64,000 nucleotides of DNA from Flectonema sp. DT1601 (Eukaryota; Euglenozoa; Diplonemea; Diplonemida; Diplonemidae), in NCBI GenBank assembly GCA_964019425.1, contig OZ025824.1, positions 716,001-780,000 of the forward strand. Reading direction: 5' to 3'. Positions 28,802 to 39,032 of this stretch are shown in pieces; position 1 is the first letter of the stretch; each line of letters opens with the position of its first letter. Position numbers and translations under genes: made by a program. The notes below the pieces were generated by a model. The model was not told the DNA's origin, searched no databases, and saw nothing but the letters and a program-made list of their open reading frames with translations.

Positions 28802-31468
28802 ATGATACTTAGATTCATAATGACAGTCTTGTTGTGTGAGATTACTTTAGGTAAGAAATACGATGGAGTTACTGTTTCCTTAATGACTGTTTCTTATATG
28901 GCTGATCACTTTGATAATATGGCACCAAAATTTTATAACGAGACAGGAGCAAAAGTCGAAATTACGAAACTGAACAAGTTCTCTGAGGTATTAGACAACG
29001 TTGCTGCAGAGGGAGAGACTGGAGTTGGGCACGATATGTATTTATTTACCTCAACAGTAATGCCAGAGATGGCTGATAAAGGTTACCTTAAAGACCTAAC
29101 AGACAGGGTTGAGAATGACGTTCAGCTCGACTGGATTGACATTGTTCCATTCATCAGATCTAACAACGTTGCTTACAATAATAAAGTATTCGCTCTACCG
29201 TTTGATGGTGATGCTCTTGTCTTAGTATCACGTAGTGACTTAGTACCAGAACCACCACGTACTGTTGAGGAACTTGTTAATAAAGCAATTGAGTTAAACG
29301 GAAAAGATTTAAACGGAGATGGAATCCCAGATTCTGGATGGTGTGATTGCTGGGGACCTTCAAACGACACTACAGTGTACTATATTATGGGTGATATGCT
29401 TATGAACTTCGCAACACCATACTTACAGAGTAAGGGTTCTAATCAAGGTGTCTTCTTCGATCCGCAAACTATGGAATCAATGAGTAAATCTGAAGCGTGG
29501 CAAAAAGCATTCTCTCTCCTTATCAAAATGTACAAACAAGGTACCGATCCGATTCAAAACAGATGTGATGGTCGGGATAAACTTAACGGCTACAGTCATG
29601 CAGGTGCCAAGTTTCAAAACGGAAGCTGTGCATTTTACTCTTATTGGTCGAGTAACGCAATGATTAAAGCTCACACTAGAAAGTCTTATGCTTATACGAG
29701 AATGTCACATTCGGTGTTTCCTGGATCTGTGGAAATCAATGAGAACGGGAAACTAACGACGTGTGACAAAGTGAACTGTCCACACGCAGTAAAAACAACA
29801 GCAGACGGACAGATCATCAACGAAGCACCTTTTGCTGCGTATGGGGGTTTTGTTGGAGCCGTCGCAGCGCATTCGAACAAGGCTGACGTTTCGTATGAGT
29901 TCTTGTCATTCTGTAATAGACCAGAGAATGCTGCTGACATTGTTGTTACCGACGATGGTGTTGAGCCATGGAGAACATCGCAGTTGCTTCCTCAGCTTTG
30001 GGAAGAAAAACTACCAAGTTGGTTAGTAAAGAGTTTCTTATCAACGACAAGAGAAATATTAAACAGCAAAAATGTTGTTATAGACCTTCGCATCCCAGGA
30101 GCAGCTGATTTTATAACTGAAGCAGGCAGGGTAGTCGACATGGCTATGCGAGATGAAATAACCTTAGAACAGGCTCCAGTAAAAATGCAAGAACTCTTCG
30201 ATGCAGTTATTGCAAAGAAGGGAGGCGTTGAAACACTACTACCCTTATACCGCAAGAGCTTAAACCTTCCTCCACAGTCAAGTATAACAGTGAGTAATAC
30301 CATAGATGACTGGATGATAATTGTTTTCGTAGTCGGAGGAGTGCTACTATTAGTAGTCGCTTTAGGTGCGATTGTTAAAGCACGTAGATCTCAAAACATG
30401 TATATGAAACAATTTAATAACAACGTAGTAGCTGAGAGGTGTGCTTCAGCAATTGCTTCAATGGAACTTTACAAGGTTGACTATCTTCATGATTTACAAA
30501 AACCGAATGAAATTCAATCTGCCTTTCTTAAAATTATAGCCAGACTAAAGGAATTTAAAGCATTCATGCCACAGGCGCTGTTCGCTGAAGATGACACACC
30601 TGACGAAGACGCTACAAGCATCGATTCCTGCAAGAGCGCTAAGAATTCTATCAGCAACACACAAAGCCAGTCTAGTGCTGTCTTGAAGGTTACCCAACAA
30701 CTTAGAATGCAGGCTTCAAAGAAGAAAGTGTCTGTTATTCACGCTGCCTTTGATTTCCAACATCAAGACATTAATGAAATATCTATTTACTTTAATACGT
30801 TGTTAGACACCATCAGTCACATAACAAGTAACGGAGGAGGTACTGTTCTGTATGCTTCAGGTGATTTCTTGGCACTCGGGTATAATGCGGCATCGCAGTG
30901 TGCGACTCATCCTCTTAGGGCGTGTCTTGGTGTTATAACGTTTCGTGATTTAATGAAAAAACATTACAATGAGAGAGGTAATGTTGTTGGTCTTGCGGTC
31001 GCAACTGGATCATCGTATGTTGGTAATTGTGGTACGAAACAAGTAAAGGCGTTCATCACATCTGGATCCGTGTTAGGAAAGAGTCGGGTCATTGCTACTG
31101 ATGCCTTAGAGTTTCCGAAATCAATCGTACTTGTTGACAGTCTTGTTCAGGAAACAGTCACTGGACACGTTGCTTCAGAGCCGGTGATGATCTTTACAGG
31201 AGATCGTAAAATTCGTGGTCGGCAAAACATAATCAGCATTCTATTCGCTGCTAATACTGGCTCTGGTGATGAGTGGATGTACGAAATTCAAAACCATTGC
31301 AAAAATGAAGAAGTATCAGAGGCATTTGTGTCACTAGACGAGGGTCAAAACTGTCAAGAGATTGTGAAAGTCATCAAAAAAAGCTTTCTTGACAGAGTAG
31401 AACATAAAGAAAATTTCACTCATGCAATCGCATTGCTTGAGAAAAGATTTTTGCAGCAATTTTATTGA
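28802..31468 (+). CDS. Receptor: ABC-type solute-binding ectodomain fused to class III cyclase-like domain
   Basis: 888 residues. A signal peptide (1-17) is followed by a domain to about residue 470 with the hallmarks of bacterial family-1 (sugar/maltose type) solute-binding proteins: GYLKDLTDRV, VFALPFDGDALVLVSRSDL, PRTVEELVNKAIEL. A calcium-loop-like DLNGDGIPD lies at about 163-171. One membrane helix (about 503-526) leads to a linker (LKEFKAFMPQALF) as found before many class III cyclases. The cyclase-like domain (about 640-800) keeps GGGTVLYASGDF, VVGLAVATGSSYVGNCG and SRV. The first metal-binding Asp (FAD-type) and the Asn of the N-x-x-x-R pair are not evident, so catalysis is uncertain. 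Trypanosome receptor cyclases instead carry LIV-type binding domains. Compare the gene at 59976, which shares the intracellular design. Confidence 0.85.
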   Translation: MILRFIMTVLLCEITLGKKYDGVTVSLMTVSYMADHFDNMAPKFYNETGAKVEITKLNKFSEVLDNVAAEGETGVGHDMYLFTSTVMPEMADKGYLKDLTDRVENDVQLDWIDIVPFIRSNNVAYNNKVFALPFDGDALVLVSRSDLVPEPPRTVEELVNKAIELNGKDLNGDGIPDSGWCDCWGPSNDTTVYYIMGDMLMNFATPYLQSKGSNQGVFFDPQTMESMSKSEAWQKAFSLLIKMYKQGTDPIQNRCDGRDKLNGYSHAGAKFQNGSCAFYSYWSSNAMIKAHTRKSYAYTRMSHSVFPGSVEINENGKLTTCDKVNCPHAVKTTADGQIINEAPFAAYGGFVGAVAAHSNKADVSYEFLSFCNRPENAADIVVTDDGVEPWRTSQLLPQLWEEKLPSWLVKSFLSTTREILNSKNVVIDLRIPGAADFITEAGRVVDMAMRDEITLEQAPVKMQELFDAVIAKKGGVETLLPLYRKSLNLPPQSSITVSNTIDDWMIIVFVVGGVLLLVVALGAIVKARRSQNMYMKQFNNNVVAERCASAIASMELYKVDYLHDLQKPNEIQSAFLKIIARLKEFKAFMPQALFAEDDTPDEDATSIDSCKSAKNSISNTQSQSSAVLKVTQQLRMQASKKKVSVIHAAFDFQHQDINEISIYFNTLLDTISHITSNGGGTVLYASGDFLALGYNAASQCATHPLRACLGVITFRDLMKKHYNERGNVVGLAVATGSSYVGNCGTKQVKAFITSGSVLGKSRVIATDALEFPKSIVLVDSLVQETVTGHVASEPVMIFTGDRKIRGRQNIISILFAANTGSGDEWMYEIQNHCKNEEVSEAFVSLDEGQNCQEIVKVIKKSFLDRVEHKENFTHAIALLEKRFLQQFY

Positions 31469-32639
31469 CTGAGTCATATCACATAGGATTGTCTTTTCTA
31501 AATCCTAATATATTTTTCTTCTTTTCTCTCTTTCTATATTAGGTTCTGAGGTACGTACTATTCAACCAAGTTATGGATCAAGACTTTAACTATACAAGTG
31601 TTCCAAATTGCAAAAATAAAAATAAATATGTTAAACAATAAAACCTTCTCTCTTGAATCGACTAGTCATTTGTAGGCGTAAAAATACGAAAAAGCTAAAA
31701 TAATTTTTTTAACAAAAAAAAAAAAAATTATTTCGATTTCGATTTATTCTCACTGCGTATAATCTTGTTTTTGAGGATTGAAAAAAAAAAAAAAAAAAAA
31801 AAAAACACTGTCGAACAACAAAACAAAAAAATAAATAAATAAATTGTACGGAACATGGTGATTTGTGTGACAAAATGCAATGATGTGGAAAAAAGAAAAA
31901 GAAAAACCCTCGAAACTGTTTTTTTTTACTCTGCTTGTTGTGTTAACTGCCACCAAAGTTCGAAAAAAAAAAAAAACAACAACACACTTGCTAAGCTGTG
32001 TATTGCGGCATCAAGTGTAAGAATTCATTAAAAAATAGTGGTGCTTGGAACCCAAATATTCTTACTAGTAATGAAAGCATTGTTTACTATTCTAACTGAC
32101 TATGATTGTTAACTCTTTGGAGTTATGCTTCTCAACTCTTTTAGTTTTTTTCAAAAATCTTTTTACCCCTCCTGTTTATTGTTTATTCTTTTAAAAACTC
32201 CCGTCTAACAGCAGTGTATGTGGCTGTTGATTGTCTTCCGTACGGGTAGTTCATTCACTTTATTCTAAAATTGTTGCAAAGTATGGCTTGCCGTACGAGT
32301 TCAATAGATTACCTATTTATCTTTTGTATTTTTTTATTTTTCGTGCAGCCTCGGTGGATCTCATTTTTTTTGTCTGAGGAAGAAATTTCTTTTTTTTTTT
32401 CTATGTTCATCTCAAACAATTTCACCGATTTTTTTTTTCTTTTCTTCTTGTCTATAAATCTATAGAGCGTATAGTTGTGTTTTCTTCCATTCCCTCTTCA
32501 TATTCAGGTCGATATCTGAATAGCGGGATAAGACTTGTTCAATTCTGCAACGGATTGGCTGAAATGGAACCTATCGCCTGATTTTTTTTTTTTTTTTTTT
32601 TTTTTGAAAATCGACCCAGCCACTTTAATTATCTCTATC

Positions 32640-32915
32640 TGTCATAGCTGTTTGAGCGTGCGATTGTGGACGGGCGTGAGCTCCTGGTGGACGTGCACTA
32701 GTGATAAGTGCTCGGCGCTTCCTTCCCACCAGGCGTTCCCGTAGATCGACGCCAGACCGCTCATCAACGGTTCTCTGGTGATATCTTTTTAGATCCTCCT
32801 CTTCGACTCCGGGAGCTCGTGTCTGCTGGTGCTGCTGCGGTCACCCTCGCTGTTCGCTTCCCCAGCTCCAGCTGGGCTCATATTTCGTAGATGGGAGTTA
32901 AGTAGTTGAGGGGTC
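32640..32915 (+). ncRNA. Candidate structured RNA in GC-rich island
   Basis: A 270-base island of much higher GC than its surroundings with no frame worth calling. At 32670-32742 three stems nest: ACGGG with CCCGT (32670-32674/32738-32742), CCTGGTGG with CCACCAGG (32683-32690/32726-32733, perfect), and GCACT with AGTGC (32695-32699/32707-32711) around a 7-base loop. A second palindromic hairpin CCCAGCT-CC-AGCTGGG lies near 32863-32878. A long T run starts near 32919, as after polymerase III transcripts. Class unknown: I found no U-snRNA, SRP or RNase P signature that I trust. Confidence 0.4.
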
Positions 32916-33353
32916 GGTTTTTTTTTATTTCTTTGTTTTTCTTTTATTAAAATTTTTTTTTTTTTTTTTTCCTCTATACCTTTAACTTTTCGATTTGGTT
33001 ACGTCTATTTCCATAAAATTAAGGGAAAAATAAATAGAAATCTCTTGGAGGAAAAAAAAAAAAAAAAAATTCTTGTTCTTTTAATAGCGACCTGTTAGTC
33101 TGTAATTCCTTCCTCTTGTAATTTAGAGATCGTTGGCTTTGCCGATTGGAATGTAGGATTCTTATGGAAGCTCACCTGCACCTTTTTTTTTTTTTTACCT
33201 CAACAGTTCTCCGCCAGATGACAATCAGTGATCATTTTGGTAGTTTGGAGGCTTACGGGTATTCTCCTCTTTTTTTAACCTTTAAAAAAAAAAAAAAAAA
33301 ACTTTGTTGATCGTAATACTGGCGGCACAGTGAAACTGATGACATTCGACCAT

Positions 33354-33415
33354 ATATAAACGGCTCTTTAATCTGAATAGTTGGTGGCTTCTCCGACTTC
33401 GTCGGTGCAAAAAAA
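33354..33415 (-). repeat. Short dispersed repeat, copy 2
   Basis: Reverse-complement partner of 25476-25531 (shared core CTCCGACTTCGTCGGTGC), followed on this strand by an A run. It has a 3-base insertion and one extra A relative to copy 1. Confidence 0.75.
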
Positions 33416-34695
33416 AAAAAAAAAAACATTTCCAACTTCGTTAGTTTATTTATTGTGTTGATACCTTCGACTTTTACATCTACAATACCATATCAAAACC
33501 ATATCTGCGGTAGTGGAAAAGTTGTCTTCTCGTACCCAAGCGAACCACCTTTGTGTATTGCTTAGCAGAATACTTATTTTGTAGCTGTCTTTCATAATTG
33601 TTACATTACTTTGTTCTGTTGCGTACTCTCTTACCCATGTTACTAGATATTTGTCAGTGCAGCATGGCTGCGATTAATCTTGGGGATTTGTTCACTGTGG
33701 TGTTTCTTACTTCTGTCACTTTCTTGTTACACCTGATAGGAGATGCCAAGAAGGCATTTTATCCATCCCGACCTGACAGCTTCTCTGACTGTTCTGGAAA
33801 CTTGAAAAGGAACTGAAAAACGCTCCTGCTTTAACCCAACAACGGCTTGTTGTATCCCCTGTGATGTTTCTTTTATTATCGACAGGAACACTCTGTACCA
33901 TACTGTGATTAGTTAGTTATCGTTTGTTTACCCAACAATGATGAGTTTATATGAAAAAGTACACTACAATCATGTCATAAAACAGAACTAAGACAATCAC
34001 TTCGAATTAGACAAACGACAACTCTGTTGATATTTGTTGAAGACATTTTGTGTCATTTGTGAGTTTCTTTTTCCCCTTTATTCTACTGCGTTCTGAGATG
34101 ACAGAGAAGAAGCGAAGATTTCTTCTGAACTACTGGTAAGCTCTTCGTGTGTTGTTTACTTATGAAGTTACCCGGCTGACATTGTCGGCTGTTAAGTGAC
34201 TGGCACACGTGAGCTTTACCTGACCTGATTTCTACACGTTGTGGAAACAGAGTCTAGTCAGTGAAATCTCTCGACTGTACAGGCAATCGAAAACTCTCTT
34301 CAATACTCACCGTATTAAATAAATAAATAAGCCAGGCAATAATGAATTATCTGAGCCTTCACGACTTTGGTTTTTTAACAACCAGTCAAACTGTTCTTAA
34401 ATTTTGTGTTAAACAAAAAAAATGACCGTTGCGATTATTCCTATGTTGTACTTCATGAATAAGGATAAGTGATATGAATGAACACAATTACTACTTTACT
34501 AACACTACTCATCAGTTAAAAAACACATCGAAATGAGGAAGTTTGACGGCATACAAATTACAACAGCCCGACGAGGAGGGTAGGAATGATATTTTTTTAT
34601 AAACCTGTTGGAGTACTATAATGAGAAACAAAAAAGTTCTTCAAAAAACATAATTCCAACAGACTCATAAAAAAAAAGGTTATGCTAACTGAAAA

Positions 34696-35519
34696 ATGTC
34701 ACATATGTTGGGGAAGCGAACGCTTCTGTTAGTCAGACACGGACAGGCTACACATAATGTGCTAATAAACAAGTCAAAATGCCCGGAACTCCCCAGCGAA
34801 AGCTGTCTCGAAGTAAGAGCAAAAGGCTACAGCTTGCTGGATCCAGGCCTAACTGACACTGGAAAACAGCAGGCTGAAGAGCTAAAGACGCACATGTACA
34901 CACGTGACATTGATATTTTAATTTCAAGTCCGTTGAAGAGAGCTTTGCAAACTGCTGAATTAGGATTCGGTTGTGATAACATCCCTCGACTAGTTGTCTT
35001 TCATAAAATAAGAGAACGAGACGGGGGATTCGGTCGCTTATGTGACTCCGGCTGCCCAAAAAAAGATGCAAAACAATTTACATCAAACACCTGGGACTGG
35101 AGTCTTGTACCTGATCATTACAGCCGTAGGGATATTGCTTTAGAGAAAGGTGTGTCAACTATTTTCATATTATTGTCTTTTAACACCTTTTCAGAGTAGT
35201 TAAAAACAAAAACATTATAATGATACCTAAAATAGGTGAAGAATCCCCCTTTGACCCTGATTTTATTTGTGCTAGTGACATAAAGTCAGGAATGGTCAAC
35301 GCGTTCCGTGAAACAGAAGAAGAGCAAGATGAGAGAGCGGAAAGATTTCTTTCCTTCTTGCAAACATTACCCGAAACAGCTAAAATTGCTGCTATGGGAC
35401 ATGGTGATTTTTGGTCAGCCGTTGCAAAGCGATTATTCGGAGATCGTATTCGCCTTGGCAACTGCGGCTACATGTACATCACGTCGACTGATATAAATAT
35501 ACACCACGGTGCTAGATGA
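34696..35519 (+). CDS. Histidine phosphatase superfamily (phosphoglycerate-mutase-like) protein, two exons
   Basis: Exons 34696-35149 and 35236-35519 join as EKG-EESPF to 245 residues. The 86-base intron starts GTGTGT and ends AATAG; a nearer TTTTCAG would lead to stops. Near the N-terminus LLLVRHGQATHN holds the phosphorylated His of the RHG motif. ISSPLKRALQTAE holds the second catalytic Arg, IRERDGGFGRLCDSG the conserved acidic loop, and AMGHGDFW the second catalytic His. All active-site residues are therefore present, and it is likely an active phosphomonoesterase. The insertion-free size fits small mutase-like phosphatases of protists and plants acting on unknown small substrates, not glycolytic PGAM. 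Cytosolic: no targeting signal. Confidence 0.9.
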
Positions 35520-36423
35520 AAACATTTTAAGACCTGTTCTCAACACAATCTTAAAAAAAAAGTGATCATCGCTTTTCTTAAGTATACATCGTATCACAAT
35601 ACTCGCTTATTGTGTAAGGAAATAGTTCGATTTTTTTTGTTTTTTGAGTTTCTTTTTGTTCTCTAGCTCTGTTTTTTTTTAAACGATAAAACTGTTATAT
35701 ATCTCCATCGTCCTCTCAGTCCCCGTAGTTAAAACACATTTTATTGGGAACTTCAAAGGCAAGTTGTATCCCGAGAGCAAGCTTAAGTCTCCAGGGTGGT
35801 AGAATCGTCAATTGATTTCCTTGCCTGCTATCTGTTTGCTGATCAGTTTTATATACTCGTAGTGTTTCTTTTTCCTCCTTAGTGCGGAACTTTTTTTATC
35901 AGATGAAAGGTTTTTTCTTTTCTTTTTTTTTTTTTTTTACATAAAATCTTTTCTAAAAAAAATATTTTCTTATAATTTTTCTGATGATGTTGTTTTACTG
36001 TTTTTCTGTATCATATCTCATTTTTTTTTTTTTTTTTTAGTTTTGTTTCAAATTTGTGCCATGTCGCATTTCGAAGACTTATTCTCTTCGGTACTACCTC
36101 TCCATTCCAACTAGGGAGTCTCATTGTTTTAATGGAGAATATGCTGGACTGAAATTACGTACTACTGTGGTGTAATTATTGTCTTGATTTGACGTACTGT
36201 TTTATAACAAACTCACATTTGTTTCTTACCGATTCCTGTCTATGATGGTTTCCACGTAATCTGTACCATGATCCCAACAATTCAGATTGAAGTCGTTATT
36301 TGTAAGTCAGGTTCAAATTTGTCTTTTTTTTTTTTTTTTTTTTTTTTTTTATATATATGGGAAAGCACTGCTCAGAACAACAATTCGGTGAAGGGTGGTA
36401 TTGCTGTGTTCGGTGCTTTGCTC

Positions 36424-36454
<31 letters not shown>

Positions 36455-36672
36455 TAAAATTACGAAATACACAAACTTTCTATTGCCTTTGATGGTGTTG
36501 TTGGTGGCTTCTCTTGTCTTAATTTGCTTGTGATTTTTACTCACGCTCTAACACGAAAAGGGGAGGAGAAATCATCCCTGATCGTTTATATGATAGCCAC
36601 AATGTCTTTCATTGTTATAATTAGTTTAAGTAGATTATTTATATTTCTTTAATACAACTTAATAGGAAACTT
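35520..36672. other. Intergenic spacer
   Basis: 1.15 kb of AT-rich sequence with T runs (35919-35938, 36325-36350, 36424-36445). No credible frame or RNA. A short TTAATAG (AG 36664-36665) precedes the next ATG by seven bases. Confidence 0.55.
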
Positions 36673-36996
36673 ATGTCAATAGAAAGTGACGATGAGGCTT
36701 CCGTACCCGTCGAGATCGAGATTGCACAAGCCCGTGTCATACAGGTATTTCTCTGTATAGCGGGTAGTCTATTTGCCCATAGGACTATCCCTGGAGGGTT
36801 ATCTCAAAAGGATAGCAATTTAGCGGTGAGAGTCTCTTCTCTTGCTCTTTCAATTAGGGCAGCTGCTGGGTTATTTGGGAGATTTGAATGGATAACAAGA
36901 AAGCACACATATCCCTTAGCTGCCTTACAGGTATGTTTAACTGTTTTTGCAAGAATGACGTTGGTTCCCACCGTTCGCTGTCGTCGCAGAAGAAGC

Positions 36997-37034
<38 letters not shown>

Positions 37035-37648
37035 TGTTGAAACGAAAATAATTATAAAAAAAACAAACCAAATTAGGTTGGCGCAACATCTCTCTTCCCT
37101 GACTTAGGACACATCTTCTCAGCTGCTGTTGCTGGATGGTCAATAGGTGGTGTAGTGCTGCCCAGACTATTACTCAAGGACAGCGTAATTATACCAAAAC
37201 CTTCTCTGTACCTCGTCCCTCCTTCTCAAACACGAGGGAGAGGAGGATCACGTTGTAGTGATACTATCTCTCCGAGAATGATTGATACAACTGGTATGGT
37301 TTTTTAATTTTATTTATATAATTGTTTAACCAGAAGGGAACAGGCTTATCTTGCTGTATTCCAACTTGGTAGTGAAGACTCACGTATTGATTACATTAGT
37401 CTTTATAAAGGATGGTTTATAAAATCTGGAAAAAGGTTCTCTTCTTGTGATGATATGTTGAGATACTTCGATGTTTGTTGTCGTCTTATTGCAGGAAGGG
37501 TTAGTCTTGTGTTTCAGAAATAATCGGCTGATTTAACTGATATTCAGAGCTAGAAGAAATGCATCGCATGCTAACTAATGGGCTTTCTCACGTCGAGGCA
37601 TTTACTTTGACTCATATGTGTCTTGGTGATCCTCTCTTGCATAAGTGA
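36673..37648 (+). CDS. Multi-exon membrane-associated protein, unknown (possibly PEX11-like)
   Basis: Exon 1 (36673-36930) ends at a GTATGT donor. Intron 1 contains a 36-base T run. Exon 2 (37077-37293) encodes hydrophobic GHIFSAAVAGWSIGGVVLPRLLL. Exon 3 (about 37335-37499) encodes REQAYLAVFQLGSEDSRIDY. Exon 4 (37550-37648) encodes LEEMHRMLTNGLSHVEAF and ends with a TGA. The pattern of amphipathic and hydrophobic segments, with LFGRFEWITRK in exon 1, recalls PEX11 or TMEM135-type peroxisomal proteins, but this is weak. One oddity: the visible GT-AG sites between exons 2 and 3 do not keep the frame (off by one base). The gene is therefore damaged, uses an unusual splice site, or contains a sequence error. 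Confidence 0.5.
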
Positions 37649-37689
37649 AACCTTTATTCTGTAAGTACTAATTTCTGTCTCTTGTTCCT

Positions 37690-38850
37690 TTGAAGAACCC
37701 TGGAGGTAGGACTGCTAAGCTCGGGAGGCCAGTTCATGGGTATAACTTCTTCTGAATAGAAACCTAAGAACATCCTACAGCTCACGGAGGTGCTGCTAAA
37801 GCGTAAGGTGACCACCTCTGCTGGATCGACTTGCTACTAAAACACTCAAGATGATCATCATTATTCTTTTGAACATAACCTGTCTTTGCTGATTGTCTGG
37901 AACTAATCGAGTAAGGCCTTGTCTATCCAGTTGTGGACAAACCTGTCTTGCTTGAACCTGCCAGATCTGACAACATGAGAGCAGAGATTAGAGTTGCACA
38001 TAAACTTGTGCTCCAATTCTTTTGTAGTTGATAGAGCCAACTTGAGAGAGGTCTTGGAAGCGTCCGATCATCCTAAAGCTCTTCTCTACTTTTGCAATGT
38101 CAACCTAAAATTAGTTGTGCTTGACTCTCAGAGCAGCTCTAAAACATGCTTTTTGCCGCAATACTTTAACAGATGCTACGGGATTGTCAGTCAACCCATC
38201 TTACCCAAGCTCTATACACTCACCTCTGAGACAGACCCTGAGAGCATTACTCAATTCTGTTCTAACGGGGTTGGGCAAGTCTTCCGTTTCAAGTTCTTCA
38301 CTATCGGCTACCTTGCTGAGGTGGTGCATTCTATCATAGGTGCCAATCGTGAACTCATAGAATGTTGGAAAGCCAATACCTCCTGCGCTGTCTGGAAGAA
38401 GAGCTTTAGCTACTGTTGTTTCTTTGCCTTTGATGCGACTACCTAGCGAGATATGTGCAAACACTTGCATAAACATTACAGCGTAACAAACTTGTGGTGA
38501 GCCGCTGTTTTCACAATAAGCAGCTCCCATAGACCTAATCGTGTCAGTCACATCCAAGAGAGGGGGCTATTTCTTCAAAAGTCATTTTCAGTTTGGGAGT
38601 CACTTTCATTGGAGAACTTTCACGCCTTTAATGTACAAGTTAGATAAGAAAACAGATTTGGTGCAGCTAAAAATAGATTTGAGGGGATCCAAAGGGTAAC
38701 CAAGCTCGTTATACACGTGGTACAAGTGTTTCTCAAAAGCTTGGAAGGATTCAGCCCATGCGCCTCCCGCTTCATCTTTGATAGAAGAAAGGACTTCCAT
38801 CACCACGTCATCGATGTGGTCAAAAATGACTAACGACGTTACTTTTTAAT
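37690..38850 (-). other. Fossil of a viral RNA-dependent RNA polymerase (endogenous viral element)
   Basis: The minus strand carries protein-like stretches absent from the plus strand. Read in the minus direction there is a motif-C-like HIDDVVMEVLSSI, then a polypeptide with a conserved Lys-Ser/Phe-Leu pattern, then a C-terminal region with AKALLPDSAGGIGFPTFYEF, the style of dsRNA-virus (reovirus-like) polymerase thumb regions. Only the part from motif C to the C-terminus is present. It is broken, with several interruptions, so it is an old, inactive insertion lying against the direction of all host genes, between the gene at 36673 and the kinase gene. The family is tentative: other RNA-virus polymerases or a reverse transcriptase are less likely alternatives. 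Confidence 0.4.
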
Positions 38851-39032
38851 ATTGTTCTTTAGTCGTTGGTGTATAGCTACCATGTGTTGATATTTGTTTT
38901 TTATAATTTTTCAATGAAAAACAATACTCACAGTGTGTCACTCACCCCATGTGATGTACTAATCCGTTAGTGTGATTACTGGATTCAGTAGAGCATTCAC
39001 GTCTATAAATAAAACAAACATTCCCAAAACAG

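Larger units (their letters stand above)
31469..34695. other. Long intergenic spacer
   Basis: 3.2 kb without a supported protein gene. It holds T and A runs (31780-31804, 32582-32605, 32950-32970), a GC-rich folding block (32640-32915), a dispersed repeat (33354-33415) and mixed sequence from 33420 to 34690. An acceptor CCAACAG (AG 34661-34662) precedes the next gene. Confidence 0.6.

Noticed and set aside
37994-38446. 150-residue plus-strand frame in the fossil region
   Set aside because: It is the shadow of the minus-strand polymerase-like sequence, which has the more protein-like composition and recognisable motifs.
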